Source: Algiphilus aromaticivorans DG1253 (lineage in GTDB: Bacteria > Pseudomonadota > Gammaproteobacteria > Nevskiales > Nevskiaceae). Taken from it: a stretch of 64,000 nt of DNA. Numbering within the stretch: the first letter of the stretch is position 1; every line of letters begins with the position of its first letter. Shown here in pieces: positions 48,601 to 56,275 of this stretch. The DNA is taken from NCBI RefSeq assembly GCF_000733765.1, contig NZ_JPOG01000001.1, forward strand, positions 2,294,001 to 2,358,000, in the 5' to 3' direction. The notes below the pieces were generated by a model. That model searched no databases. It had not been told where the DNA came from and was given only the letters and a program-made list of their open reading frames with translations. The position numbers and the translations under genes were made by a program.

Positions 48601-48793
48601 CTTCCACCTCGCTGGGCGTTGCCCCCGGAAAGGGCACCTGGATGGTGATGATGTCGAGCTGGATGCTGGGAAAGACTTCCTGCTTGACGTTCAGTGCGAA
48701 GAGCAGCCCACCGATCAGCAGCACCAGCATCAGCAGATTGGCCGCAACGTGGTTGGCGGCCATCCACGCGATCGGCCCGCGCGGCTCAGCCAT
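45617..48793 (-). CDS. RND efflux permease (AcrB/MdtB-like, HAE type)
   Basis: 1058 aa, 12-helix proton-driven exporter. Helix-4 motif GIVVDDAIVVGEAGFHHRSQG carries the two adjacent Asp of HAE-type pumps, not the HME motif of the pump at 37008, and LVALSGVVVNDSLVLIDAVN is the matching second-repeat motif. N-terminal VPFPGATPSEVEEGV is also typical. A Gly-rich loop (GGQAGGTGPGGGGSSQ) lies in the periplasmic part. Likely substrates are organic compounds, though position suggests a link to metal stress. Its start overlaps the adaptor stop by 8 bp. Confidence 0.93.
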   Translation of the reverse strand: MAEPRGPIAWMAANHVAANLLMLVLLIGGLLFALNVKQEVFPSIQLDIITIQVPFPGATPSEVEEGVVLAIEENLRDIEDIKEMRSTASEGMGRVTVELFEGSDINAALNDVKSAVDRITTFPTEAEEPIIAPADMRQQVVSLILHGDIDTHTLKRLAEEARSELLDLPGITLVDVAAIPPPEISIEIGQTELRRHGLTLPQVAQRIDQNSEQLGAGSIEARGGEVLVRVDERRETAEALRELVLIAEADGSIVRLGDIARVDDGFRDTNRAAFFDGRPAGQVRVYRVGEQSPLDIAALVRDYAERKRAEWPDRIGVEVWQDRSELYAGRIGLLIDNGQIGVVLVLIVLGLFLRPALAFWVTLGIPVTFLGVFLFMPMFGVSVNMLSMFAFLLVLGIVVDDAIVVGEAGFHHRSQGVPPLEAAIRGAREVGRPVVFAVLTTVVAFAPLLFMPGTMGKFFMDIPLVVIPILLLSLVESLFILPAHLASVREVRPWRGPMGALQRLQEGVSARLQRFIRHRYRPFLARALRRRYLTLSVGLAALIVVLGLLASGRMPIRFMPDIEGDSVTATVVLPVGAPMHETSELIGLLSEEARATAEALAANGADSVLRGIYAEVGGQAGGTGPGGGGSSQGSANSGFVQVELVETGLRDFSAREFSDTWRSRIGEPVGVDRLNFSFGLGPGAGADLGIELAHRDQDTLERMAERLAAEFATYDGVYNIDDGFTRGKTQVEIRLTPLGRALGLDVGAVSSQLRGSFFGAEAERQQRGRDELRIYARLPEAERDRLETLENLILRTPAGGEVPLDQAANLSYARAFTSIGREAGRRVIDVTASVNPALASASQISGDLQARVLPELANDYPGMDWELSGGQEERAESFAALGGGLIMALFVMYALIAVAFHSYVQPLLIMLAIPFGLIGSVAGHMMLGLDISFISLFGLVALSGVVVNDSLVLIDAVNSARDRGHGPAWSVVIGSARRFRAVLLTSLTTFFGLVPMIFETSLQARFLIPMAVSLGFGVLFVTVIALVLIPAAYLALEDLHRGLRRGVERLPMPEHETG

Positions 48794-49952
48794 CGGCTTC
48801 GTCCTCGCGGCGCAGGCGCAGACCCGATACCGGCCCGCTCAGCGAGCTGGTGACGATGCGTTCGCCGTCACGCAGGCCGTCGTCGATCAGCACGAAATCG
48901 GTGGCCCGCCACACCACTTCCACCTCGCGGATCTCGAGTTCGCCGTCGGCGTAGATCCACACCGTATCGGCCTCGTGCAGGTGTTCGCGCGACAGGCGGA
49001 TCAGCTCGCGCGAGCGGTTGCCGCGCAGCGTCACATCCACGAAGGCATCCAGAAGCAGCGGCAGCCCCGCGCTGTCGCGCGCTCTCGGATCCGGCACCCG
49101 GATCAGCAACTGCGCCAGCCGCCCCTGCGGCGTGACACCGCCGTAGAGCCGCGTCACTTCGCCGCTGCGCTCGACGGCCCGCCCCGGACCGACCTGCTGG
49201 CGAATGCTGGCCTGCGAGCCCTGCTCGGCATTGAAGCCGGGGACATCGACCTCGGCCAGATGCGCGATGGGCAGGCTGGCGCGCACCCAGTAGCGGTCTA
49301 CCGCCACCAGATTGGCCAGGGTCACCTGCGGGCCGACCCGGTCGCCGCGATTCACCGATCTTTCCAGCACCAGCGCATCGAAGGGGGCGCTCAGCCGGGT
49401 CCGGGCGAGATCGGCGCGCGCGCGATCGAGCTGCGCACGCGCGCGCTTGACCGCAGCCTCGGCGGCGGCCAGCTGCGGCTCGCGACGCGCCAGCGACTCG
49501 TCTACCGGTACGTCCAGCCCCGAGGCGAAGCGCTCGTACTCGGCCTGAGCGACCTCGCCGCGCCCGCGCTCGAGGGCGCGATCGGCCTGCGCCTGCGCGA
49601 GCTGCGCTTCGGCTTCGGCAACCGCCGCCGCGAAATCGGTGCGCTCGATCGTCACCAGCGTATCGCCGTTGCGCACAACGGAGCCAGGCTCCAGATCGTC
49701 GCTGACCGAGGTCACGCGGCCGCTGACCTGTGCCTGCAGGGTCATCGATTCGGCGGGGATCACCGTGCCGGTGGCCTGCACATCGATCCGCTGCGGGCTG
49801 CGCGCAACCGTCGTCGTGCGCACCAGCCGCGCCGGCACCGCCTCGGCTGCGTGTCGCTGCGGGGGCTCGGTGGTCAGCATCATGGCCGCGACAACCGCGA
49901 GCGCGGCGATCAGGACCAGGATCGGCAGAAGGGCTTTCCAGAAGCGGGACAT
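48786..49952 (-). CDS. RND efflux periplasmic adaptor subunit
   Basis: 388 aa membrane-fusion protein with one N-terminal helix (LLPILVLIAALAVVAAMML). Lipoyl half-motifs LQAQVSGRVTSVSDDLEPGS and LSAPFDALVLERSVNRGDRV flank an Ala/Arg-rich coiled-coil hairpin (about 110-195). There is no His-rich segment, unlike the adaptor of cassette 1. ATG 49952 overlaps the stop of the outer-membrane factor gene (TGATG). Confidence 0.92.
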   Translation of the reverse strand: MSRFWKALLPILVLIAALAVVAAMMLTTEPPQRHAAEAVPARLVRTTTVARSPQRIDVQATGTVIPAESMTLQAQVSGRVTSVSDDLEPGSVVRNGDTLVTIERTDFAAAVAEAEAQLAQAQADRALERGRGEVAQAEYERFASGLDVPVDESLARREPQLAAAEAAVKRARAQLDRARADLARTRLSAPFDALVLERSVNRGDRVGPQVTLANLVAVDRYWVRASLPIAHLAEVDVPGFNAEQGSQASIRQQVGPGRAVERSGEVTRLYGGVTPQGRLAQLLIRVPDPRARDSAGLPLLLDAFVDVTLRGNRSRELIRLSREHLHEADTVWIYADGELEIREVEVVWRATDFVLIDDGLRDGERIVTSSLSGPVSGLRLRREDEADG

Positions 49953-51385
49953 CAGGGGGACTCCTCGGCATCGGCGCGCAGCAGCGCCGGGGGCTCCGGG
50001 GTGCCGGCGACATTGGCCGCCAGGCCGCGGCACAGGTTCACGCGCTGCAGGAAGCGCGCATTGCGCGCAGTCAGCGCCTCCAGCTCGGCGCTGTTGACGG
50101 CCTGCTGCGCGGACAGGACTTCCAGATAGGCGAGCTGGCCCTGCGCATAGCGTCGGTGCGCCAGGTTCAGCCGCTGACGCGCATGCATGATCTGCGCATC
50201 CAGCTCGCTGATGCGGGTGCGCGCCGCGCGCTCACCATCGAGCGCCGCCTGCACCTCACGCAACGCCTCCAGCCAGGCCTGCTCCAGCGCGAACAGCCGC
50301 TCCACGGCGACGGCTTCCGCTTCCGCCTGACGGGCGGCCAGGGCGCCACCCTGAAACAGGCTCCAGTCGAGGGCCGCCGCGACTTCGCGGATGGTGCGAT
50401 CGAAGAGATCGCCGACGGCCGCCGCCTGCGTGAAGAGATTGGCCGACAACGTCAGGCGCGGCCAGCGCTCAGCGGCCGCCGCCGCCGCCCGCGCATCGGC
50501 GGCCTGCAGGCGCAGCCAGGCCGCGCGCAGATCGGGACGCGCATCCAGCAGGCTGCCCGGCAACCCGGCGTCGGGCAGCGCGCCCGGCGCGGGCAGCGCC
50601 TCCGGGGGCTCGGGCAGGGCCGCGGCGCCCGGGGTCTGGCCCAGCAGCAGCTCCAGGCGCAGGCGCGCCGCATCCAGCGCGCCCCGCGCCTCACTCAGCC
50701 GCGCCGCCACCGAGGCGGCCTGCTGTCGCGCCTGCTCGAGGGCGAGCGCATCCGATTGCCCGTTGGCGAAACGCAGCGCCTGCAGGCGTTCCAGGGCGCG
50801 CGCGTCCTCGGCCTGTGCCACCAGCGTGGCCACCCGCCGCGTGCTCGTCACCCAATCCGCCCAGGCCGTCGCCGTGTCGGCAGCCAGCGAGATCGCCGCC
50901 GTCCGCAGATCCCCTTCGGCCGCGCGCGCCGACAACCGTGCGGCCTCGCGCCGACTGTCCAGGCGACCCCAGAAATCCAGCTCGTATCGTGCTGCCGCGG
51001 TCGACTGCCAAGTGCCGCTGCCGGTGCTCGACTGCTGCCCACCCGCCTGCGGTGGCACCGCGGTTGCGCCGTCGCCGGACGACTCACTCCGCTGCAGCGA
51101 CAGCGACAGGCTGGGCAGTAGCGTGCCGCCCTCGGCGCGCGCGGCGGCACGCGCCTGGCGCAAGCGCGCCCACGCCTGCGCCAGGGTCGGGCTGTCCGCG
51201 AAAGCGCTCGCGACGAGGGTCTGCAACGCCGTACCACCGAGCTGTGTGCACTGCGCGATCGGGGCTTCACCATCTCCGGTGAAGCGCTCGGACTGCGGCA
51301 GCGTCTGCTCGACTTCCGGCGCCATCGGCGTTGCGCAACCGGCCGCCAGCCCCGCGAGCGCCAGACTGCCCAGCGCACGTCGCAA
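49952..51385 (-). CDS. RND efflux outer-membrane lipoprotein (NodT/OprM family)
   Basis: About 477 aa. Lipobox LALAGLAAGCATP marks a lipid-anchored outer-membrane channel of the NodT family; AARYELDFWGRLDSRREAARL and the C-terminal RYAQGQLAYLEVLSAQQAVNSAE are diagnostic. No ATG or GTG lies near the signal sequence in this frame; TTG at 51385 gives a normal signal peptide (about 16 residues before the lipobox Cys) and is my best guess. A much longer N-terminus is open but would bury the lipobox. First gene of the operon with adaptor and permease. Confidence 0.85.
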   Translation of the reverse strand: MRRALGSLALAGLAAGCATPMAPEVEQTLPQSERFTGDGEAPIAQCTQLGGTALQTLVASAFADSPTLAQAWARLRQARAAARAEGGTLLPSLSLSLQRSESSGDGATAVPPQAGGQQSSTGSGTWQSTAAARYELDFWGRLDSRREAARLSARAAEGDLRTAAISLAADTATAWADWVTSTRRVATLVAQAEDARALERLQALRFANGQSDALALEQARQQAASVAARLSEARGALDAARLRLELLLGQTPGAAALPEPPEALPAPGALPDAGLPGSLLDARPDLRAAWLRLQAADARAAAAAAERWPRLTLSANLFTQAAAVGDLFDRTIREVAAALDWSLFQGGALAARQAEAEAVAVERLFALEQAWLEALREVQAALDGERAARTRISELDAQIMHARQRLNLAHRRYAQGQLAYLEVLSAQQAVNSAELEALTARNARFLQRVNLCRGLAANVAGTPEPPALLRADAEESP

Positions 51386-51727
51386 GCTACGCGCCGCGGA
51401 CCGCGCACAAGCCTTCGGCGGACGTGACGCGCAAGCGTATCCGCGTGCCCCTTCCCTGCCGTTCGGCAATGCTCGACCGTCCGTGATAGGAATGCCCCTC
51501 GATCGCTGATCGCAAATTCCTGCGGCGGCACCTGCAGCGCGACCACCGGCGCCGGTGCAAGGCGCTGCGTTGCGCCTCTGGGACCGGCAACCGCGCACTG
51601 CAGTTCAACCGCCGCGCGCTGCGCATGATGCCGCATTCCATGGCACGGCAGGCGCCGCCCGCAGCGCCGGATCGCCAGACCGCATTCCCGATAGACTTGC
51701 GGCCCATCGCGGAGCGGGAGACAAGCC
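51386..51727. other. divergent intergenic region before corA
   Basis: 342 bp between the outer-membrane factor and corA, on opposite strands. I see no convincing gene, no clear dyad and no standard promoter boxes; the open frame extending the outer-membrane factor through here lacks a usable start. A GAGCGGGAGAC sequence just before corA serves as its ribosome-binding site. Confidence 0.5.
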
Positions 51728-52675
51728 ATGCTGAACGCGCTCACCCTGGAAAGGGGGCGGCTGGTGCCGCTGGCGGAAAACCGCCTGGCCGAAGCGCTTG
51801 AGGACGCGACCTGGGTCGACCTCATCGACCCCGACACCGACGAGCGCGACCGCGTGCAGCGCCTCTATCGCCAGGAGCTGCCCGAAACCGAGGATGTCGA
51901 CGAGATCGAGGCCAGCGCCCGCTTCTACGAGGACGCCGGCGGCCTGCATATTCATTCGCTCTTCCTGCAGGAGGTGGAGGACCGGCCGCGCAATACTTCG
52001 GTCGCCTTCACCGTGACGCGCGAGCGCCTGTTCACCCTGCGCGAGCGCGAGATCCCCGCCTTCCGCCTGCTGCGCATGCGCGCGCGCCGCGTGGCCGGCC
52101 TGGCCGACGACCCCATGAGCGTGCTTCTGGCGCTGCTGCAGATCAAGATCGACGATCTCGCCGACACCCTGGAAGAGGTCTACACCGGCCTGGAGAAGAT
52201 CAGCGGACTGGTGCTCGAAGACAACGACGCCAATATGGAGGACGCACTCGACGACCTCGCCGTGCACGAGGACATCAGCGGCAAGGTCCGCCTCTGCCTG
52301 ATGGATACGCAGCGCGCCCTCACCTTCCTGCAGCGCCGGGGCCGGCTCGGCCCCGAGCACGCGCAGCAGGTGCGCGAGCTGGCCCACGACATCGAGTCGC
52401 TGCTGCCGCACAACAGCTTTGTCTTCGACAAGATCAACTTCCTGATGGATGCCGCCCAGGGCTTCATCAACATCGAGCAGAACCAGATCATCAAGATCTT
52501 CTCGATCGCCGCCGTCGTCTTCCTGCCGCCCACCCTCATCGCCAGCATCTACGGCATGAACTTCGCGCACATGCCCGAGCTCGGCCAGCCCTGGGCCTAC
52601 CCGGCGGCACTGGTGGGCATGGTGCTGTCGGCGATCGCGCCCTATGCGTTCTTCCGCTACAAGGGCTGGTTGTAG
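51728..52675 (+). CDS. corA: magnesium/cobalt transporter CorA
   Basis: 315 aa pentameric Mg2+ channel. A large cytoplasmic N-terminal domain is rich in acidic residues and helices, followed by two C-terminal transmembrane helices with the pore signature SIYGMNFAHMPELG between them and a basic end (FFRYKGWL). Length equals E. coli CorA (316). It stands alone between the RND operon and the copper cassette; a MerR-type promoter starts 10 bp after its stop. Confidence 0.97.
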   Translation: MLNALTLERGRLVPLAENRLAEALEDATWVDLIDPDTDERDRVQRLYRQELPETEDVDEIEASARFYEDAGGLHIHSLFLQEVEDRPRNTSVAFTVTRERLFTLREREIPAFRLLRMRARRVAGLADDPMSVLLALLQIKIDDLADTLEEVYTGLEKISGLVLEDNDANMEDALDDLAVHEDISGKVRLCLMDTQRALTFLQRRGRLGPEHAQQVRELAHDIESLLPHNSFVFDKINFLMDAAQGFINIEQNQIIKIFSIAAVVFLPPTLIASIYGMNFAHMPELGQPWAYPAALVGMVLSAIAPYAFFRYKGWL

Positions 52676-52684
52676 CACCGCGCC

Positions 52685-52716
52685 TTGACTCTGTACCGGG
52701 GTCCAGGCTTTATGCT
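52685..52716 (+). promoter_or_regulatory. MerR-type copper-cassette promoter
   Basis: TTGACT (52685-52690) and TATGCT (52711-52716) with a 20-bp spacer. The 32-bp block matches the promoter at 57506-57537 at 24 positions, including the first nine bases TTGACTCTG and the 3' part CAGG-TTTA-GCT. It reads into the Cys/His-rich gene and the copABC-like genes, and is probably bound by the MerR protein encoded at 57633. Confidence 0.7.
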
Positions 52717-52747
52717 GCAGTTCGGATCGTTGGTGACTGCCCTCGTC

Positions 52748-53125
52748 GTGCCCCTCTTCCGCCTCCTGCTGATGCTGTCGCTGCTCTTCACCGGTGCCGC
52801 CGGCGCCGCCGGCGAGACGCCGTTGCGATGGCTCGATCAGCAGCAGGCCGACTGCCCGCACAGCGCGATGGCCACCGGCATGGCGGCATCGCATGCGCAC
52901 CAGGCTGAGGCTGTGACGCCGATACCGGACTGCTGCAAGGCGGGGACCGACTGCAGCAGCGAATGTCGCTCGAGTTGCGCCGCTGCGACCACCGGCGTAC
53001 CGCCCCAGCCGGTTGTGGCGGATCGGTTGCCCGGCCGTGTTGCAACCGGGCCTGCGCCGCGCACCCGGCTGCCCTCCGCGCCCCCCGAGAAACTGCTGAG
53101 ACCGCCCAGAACCCGACGCCTGTGA
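52748..53125 (+). CDS. secreted Cys/His-rich metal-binding protein (CopL-like)
   Basis: About 125 aa from GTG 52748, giving a short signal peptide (PLFRLLLMLSLLFTGAAGAAG). The mature part has DCPHSAMATGMAASHAHQAE and PDCCKAGTDCSSECRSSCAA, a Cys-dense cluster like that of CopL-type or CzcI-type small proteins found at the head of copper operons. An ATG at 52712 is in frame but lies inside the promoter -10 box, so it is unlikely. The role is probably copper sensing or buffering in the periplasm; the exact family is uncertain. Confidence 0.65.
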   Translation: MPLFRLLLMLSLLFTGAAGAAGETPLRWLDQQQADCPHSAMATGMAASHAHQAEAVTPIPDCCKAGTDCSSECRSSCAAATTGVPPQPVVADRLPGRVATGPAPRTRLPSAPPEKLLRPPRTRRL

Positions 53126-53511
53126 TCCGGCGCGGTGGCGATGCGCTCGCCGCCGCGATCTTCCGATTCGCACGACGGAGACCGGCCATGCCCTTCAGCA
53201 TTTTCCACGCACGCGACTGCCGCCGCCCCCTTCCACCGACGCGCACTGCTGATGGTGCTGCGAGTCTTCCCGTCGCTGTTCGCGATCCGGCGCGGGCGCA
53301 GGCTGACCAATGCAGGCGAAGCGGCGTCGACCACCACTTCGCCGGTGGCACATCAACATGGATAGCGACCATCCTTCACGACAGATACTCGCGTACCAAG
53401 TTGTCCACTTGGTGCGACCCCACTCGTTTCCTTTGGGGCAGGCGATAGAGATTGAGGCCCTGAGCCCGGGAGGCACCTCCTTCATCTCTTCACCACAACA
53501 CGGAGTCCATC
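53126..53511. other. intergenic region before copA with operator-like palindrome
   Basis: 386 bp. Short frames exist (for example from 53135) but lack ribosome-binding sites, recognisable domains and neighbour-like composition. At 53395-53413 lies a perfect palindrome ACCAAGT-TGTCC-ACTTGGT, a good candidate regulator site about 100 bp before copA. CACGGAG before the copA ATG is its ribosome-binding site. Confidence 0.5.
53395..53413. promoter_or_regulatory. 7-5-7 palindrome upstream of copA
   Basis: ACCAAGT and ACTTGGT are perfect complements around TGTCC. Size and position suit a dimeric regulator operator. No two-component CopRS pair is in the window, so the binding protein is unknown. Confidence 0.45.
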
Positions 53512-55401
53512 ATGATCCAAGACGAAATTGATCGCCGACGGCTGCTTCAGGCGCTGGGTGGTGCGGGGATGCTCGCCGGCCTGGAGGCCCTGCTCCCCGC
53601 ATACGCACGCACTCGTGACAGCGCGCATCCCGCGGACGCTGCCGCGCAAGTCCCCGGTGGAACGCCCGGGGACGTGACCATGGATATTCATGTCCGCCGA
53701 CAGACCATCGACATTGCCGGAGGTCGGGCGTCGGCAATCACCCTGAATCACTCCCTTCCCGGCCCTCTCGTGGAGCTGTGGGAGGGGTACAACGCCCGAT
53801 TGCGGGTACACAACCACCTCGATGAGTCCACTTCCATTCACTGGCACGGAATCCTGCTGCCGTTCACGATGGACGGGGTGCCGGGCATCGCCTTTCCGGG
53901 TATCGATCCGGGCGATACCTTCGAGGTGAATTTCCCGATACGCCAGTACGGCAGTTATTGGTACCACAGCCATACCGGCGTGCAGGAGCAACTCGGCCAG
54001 TACGGCCCGCTGGTTATCCATCCGAAAAGTCACGAGGACCACATCCCCGCGGACCGCGAATACGTCGTGGTGCTCAGTGACTGGACTTTCGAGGATCCCC
54101 ACCGGGTCATGGCGAAGCTCAAGAAGATGAGCGACTACTACAACTTCAACGCGCGCACCATCGAGGACTTCGCCGAAGACGCCTCCGAGACGGGGTGGGG
54201 TGCAACCCTGCGCGACCGCCTGGCGTGGGGGAGCATGCGCATGACGCCCCGCGACATCGCCGATGTCACCGGCCACACCTACACCTACCTGATGAACGGG
54301 ATGCACCCGGGCACCAACTGGACCGGCCTATTCAAACCAGGGGAGCGCGTGCGCCTGCGGGTCATCAACGCATCGGCGATGAGCTATTTCAATGTCCGCA
54401 TCCCGGGGTTGCCGATGACGGTGGTTGCCACGGATGGACAAAACGTGGAGCCCGTGGAAACCGATGAATTCCAGATCGGGGTTGCCGAGCGCTTCGATGT
54501 GATCGTGCAGCCCAAGGCCGACAGCGCCTACACGCTGATGGCCGAATCCATGGACCGCAGCGGCTACGCCCGCGGCACCCTGGCACCCCATCCCGGCATG
54601 AGCGCGGCAGTCCCCCCATTGCGAGAGCGACCGGAGCGGACCATGGTCGATATGGGCATGGCCATGATTGACATGGACATGGACAGCGCCGAAATGGGGG
54701 CCATGGGCCATGCGAATGAAGGTGGCATGGGCAAGTCCGGCATGCAGCATGACGGGCACGACATGGGCGCCATGCAACACGGCGATCACGCCATGCCGGA
54801 TAAGGCGTCGCAAGGGGACCACGCCATGATGGGTTCGGCCGGGCCGATCGTCGCCCGCCATGGGCCGGATCGGCACGGTCCCGGCAATATCAGCGTTGCC
54901 GAAGTCCAGCGCGATCGCCTGGCCGAGCGCGGCACCGGCCTCCAGGATGTACCGCACCGGGTGCTCACCTACAGCCAGTTGCGCAACACCAAGCCCATGG
55001 CGGACCGGCGTGAACCCAACCACACCGTGGAGCTCCATCTGACCGGCAACATGGAGCGCTACATGTGGTCATTCGACGGGGTCAAGTACACCGATGCCGA
55101 CAGTCCCATCGACTTCCCCTACGGCGAGCGGGTGCGCTTGATTCTCGTCAACGACACGATGATGGAGCACCCGATCCATCTGCACGGCATGTTCATGGAG
55201 CTGGAGAACGACCAGGGCGAACATCTACCTTTCAAGGACACCATCAGCGTGCTGGCCGGATCGCGGGTCTCGCTGCTGGTCACTGCCAACGAGCCCGGCC
55301 GCTGGGCCTTTCATTGCCATTTCCTCTATCACATGGATATGGGCATGTTCCGCGTGGTCCGCGTGCTCCCCACCGACAACGAAGGAGAGCGTGATGCCTA
55401 A
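53512..55401 (+). CDS. copA: copper resistance multicopper oxidase CopA (PcoA-like)
   Basis: 629 aa periplasmic oxidase that oxidises Cu(I). The N-terminal Tat-like signal has an RR pair (DRRRLLQALGGAG). Copper ligands: HWHG (110-113), YWYHSHTG (149-156), MEHPIHLHGMFME, and HCHFLYHMDMGMF (His601, Cys602, His603, His607, Met612) for the type 1 and trinuclear sites. A Met/His-rich insert (MGMAMIDMDMDSAEMGAMGH and on, ending near MMGS) is typical of CopA/PcoA and binds copper. It heads the copA-copB-cytochrome-DUF411 run and overlaps copB by 8 bp. Confidence 0.97.
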   Translation: MIQDEIDRRRLLQALGGAGMLAGLEALLPAYARTRDSAHPADAAAQVPGGTPGDVTMDIHVRRQTIDIAGGRASAITLNHSLPGPLVELWEGYNARLRVHNHLDESTSIHWHGILLPFTMDGVPGIAFPGIDPGDTFEVNFPIRQYGSYWYHSHTGVQEQLGQYGPLVIHPKSHEDHIPADREYVVVLSDWTFEDPHRVMAKLKKMSDYYNFNARTIEDFAEDASETGWGATLRDRLAWGSMRMTPRDIADVTGHTYTYLMNGMHPGTNWTGLFKPGERVRLRVINASAMSYFNVRIPGLPMTVVATDGQNVEPVETDEFQIGVAERFDVIVQPKADSAYTLMAESMDRSGYARGTLAPHPGMSAAVPPLRERPERTMVDMGMAMIDMDMDSAEMGAMGHANEGGMGKSGMQHDGHDMGAMQHGDHAMPDKASQGDHAMMGSAGPIVARHGPDRHGPGNISVAEVQRDRLAERGTGLQDVPHRVLTYSQLRNTKPMADRREPNHTVELHLTGNMERYMWSFDGVKYTDADSPIDFPYGERVRLILVNDTMMEHPIHLHGMFMELENDQGEHLPFKDTISVLAGSRVSLLVTANEPGRWAFHCHFLYHMDMGMFRVVRVLPTDNEGERDA

Positions 55402-56257
55402 GCTGGCAAGTGACTGGATGATCCCGGTTCTGCTGCTCGGGAGTGTGTCGCTCCCCCTGACTGCTGCGGCCGGTAACGACACGCCGTCCGGCTCGGAAAC
55501 AGATGGGAGTTCGAGCGAGGAGCTTCCCGGAAAGATCACGGATCCTGATGTCATCGCTCCGCCCGGCGCCAGAACCTCCTTTAGCGGGGCGCCTGCCGAG
55601 TGGACCAACTTCGTCAAGGACTCGAAGCCCTTCGCCTTCAGCCTAATCGATCGCCTGGAGTATGGCGAAAGCGACGAGGAGGACACCTATGTGTGGGACG
55701 CCCAGGGCTGGATCGGCGGCGACATACACAAGTTCTGGTGGAAGACCGAGGGGGAAGGCTCGGTCGATGGCGGTTCCCCCGAAAGCACCGAGCTGCAAGC
55801 CCTCTACAACCACACCGTCTCCCCATTGTGGGGTGTCCAGGCAGGGGTTCGCTACGATATCCATCCCGACCCGGAGACCGGCTATGCGGTACTCGGCGCG
55901 CAGGGGCTGGCGCCTTACTGGTTCGAGTCGGATCTGTCCGTCTATCTCAGTGAGGACGGCGATCTGAGCTTCCGCGGCGAATTCGAGTACGAGCTGCTGT
56001 TCACGCAGCGCTTGATCCTCCAGCCACGCCTGGAGATCAACGCCAGTGCCGACGAGGTCCCCGAGTTGGGGCTGGGCAGCGGGCTCAACAACACCGAGGC
56101 CGGCATGCGCCTGCGCTACGAGATCAGGCGCGAATTTTCCCCCTACATCGGCGTGCGTTGGGAGCAGCGCTACGGCGATACCAAGGTCATCGCGGAGCGC
56201 GAAGGCGAACCGTCCTCGGCAACCTCTGTCGTTATCGGGCTTCGGGCCTGGTACTGA
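55394..56257 (+). CDS. copB: copper resistance outer-membrane protein CopB
   Basis: 287 aa with signal peptide (WMIPVLLLGSVSLPLTAAAG). The beta-barrel CopB domain covers about 90-287 with family motifs IDRLEYGESDEEDTYVWDAQ, GWIGGDIHKFWWKTEGE, SPLWGVQAGVRYD and LRYEIRREFSPYIGVRWEQ, ending GLRAWY. The Met-rich N-terminal segment found in many CopB proteins is missing; the region is Ser/Glu-rich instead. ATG 55394 is chosen over GTG 55391 for spacing to GGAG. It overlaps the copA end. Confidence 0.95.
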   Translation: MPKLASDWMIPVLLLGSVSLPLTAAAGNDTPSGSETDGSSSEELPGKITDPDVIAPPGARTSFSGAPAEWTNFVKDSKPFAFSLIDRLEYGESDEEDTYVWDAQGWIGGDIHKFWWKTEGEGSVDGGSPESTELQALYNHTVSPLWGVQAGVRYDIHPDPETGYAVLGAQGLAPYWFESDLSVYLSEDGDLSFRGEFEYELLFTQRLILQPRLEINASADEVPELGLGSGLNNTEAGMRLRYEIRREFSPYIGVRWEQRYGDTKVIAEREGEPSSATSVVIGLRAWY

Positions 56258-56275
56258 CTCGTCGGGAGCAAGGCC

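Noticed and set aside
52712-52714. ATG start for the CopL-like gene
   Set aside because: It falls inside the -10 box of the MerR-type promoter, so the transcript would not include it; GTG 52748 is preferred.
53135-53448. Short frames between the CopL-like gene and copA
   Set aside because: No ribosome-binding site, no signal peptide or domain, and overlapping alternatives in two frames; treated as intergenic.
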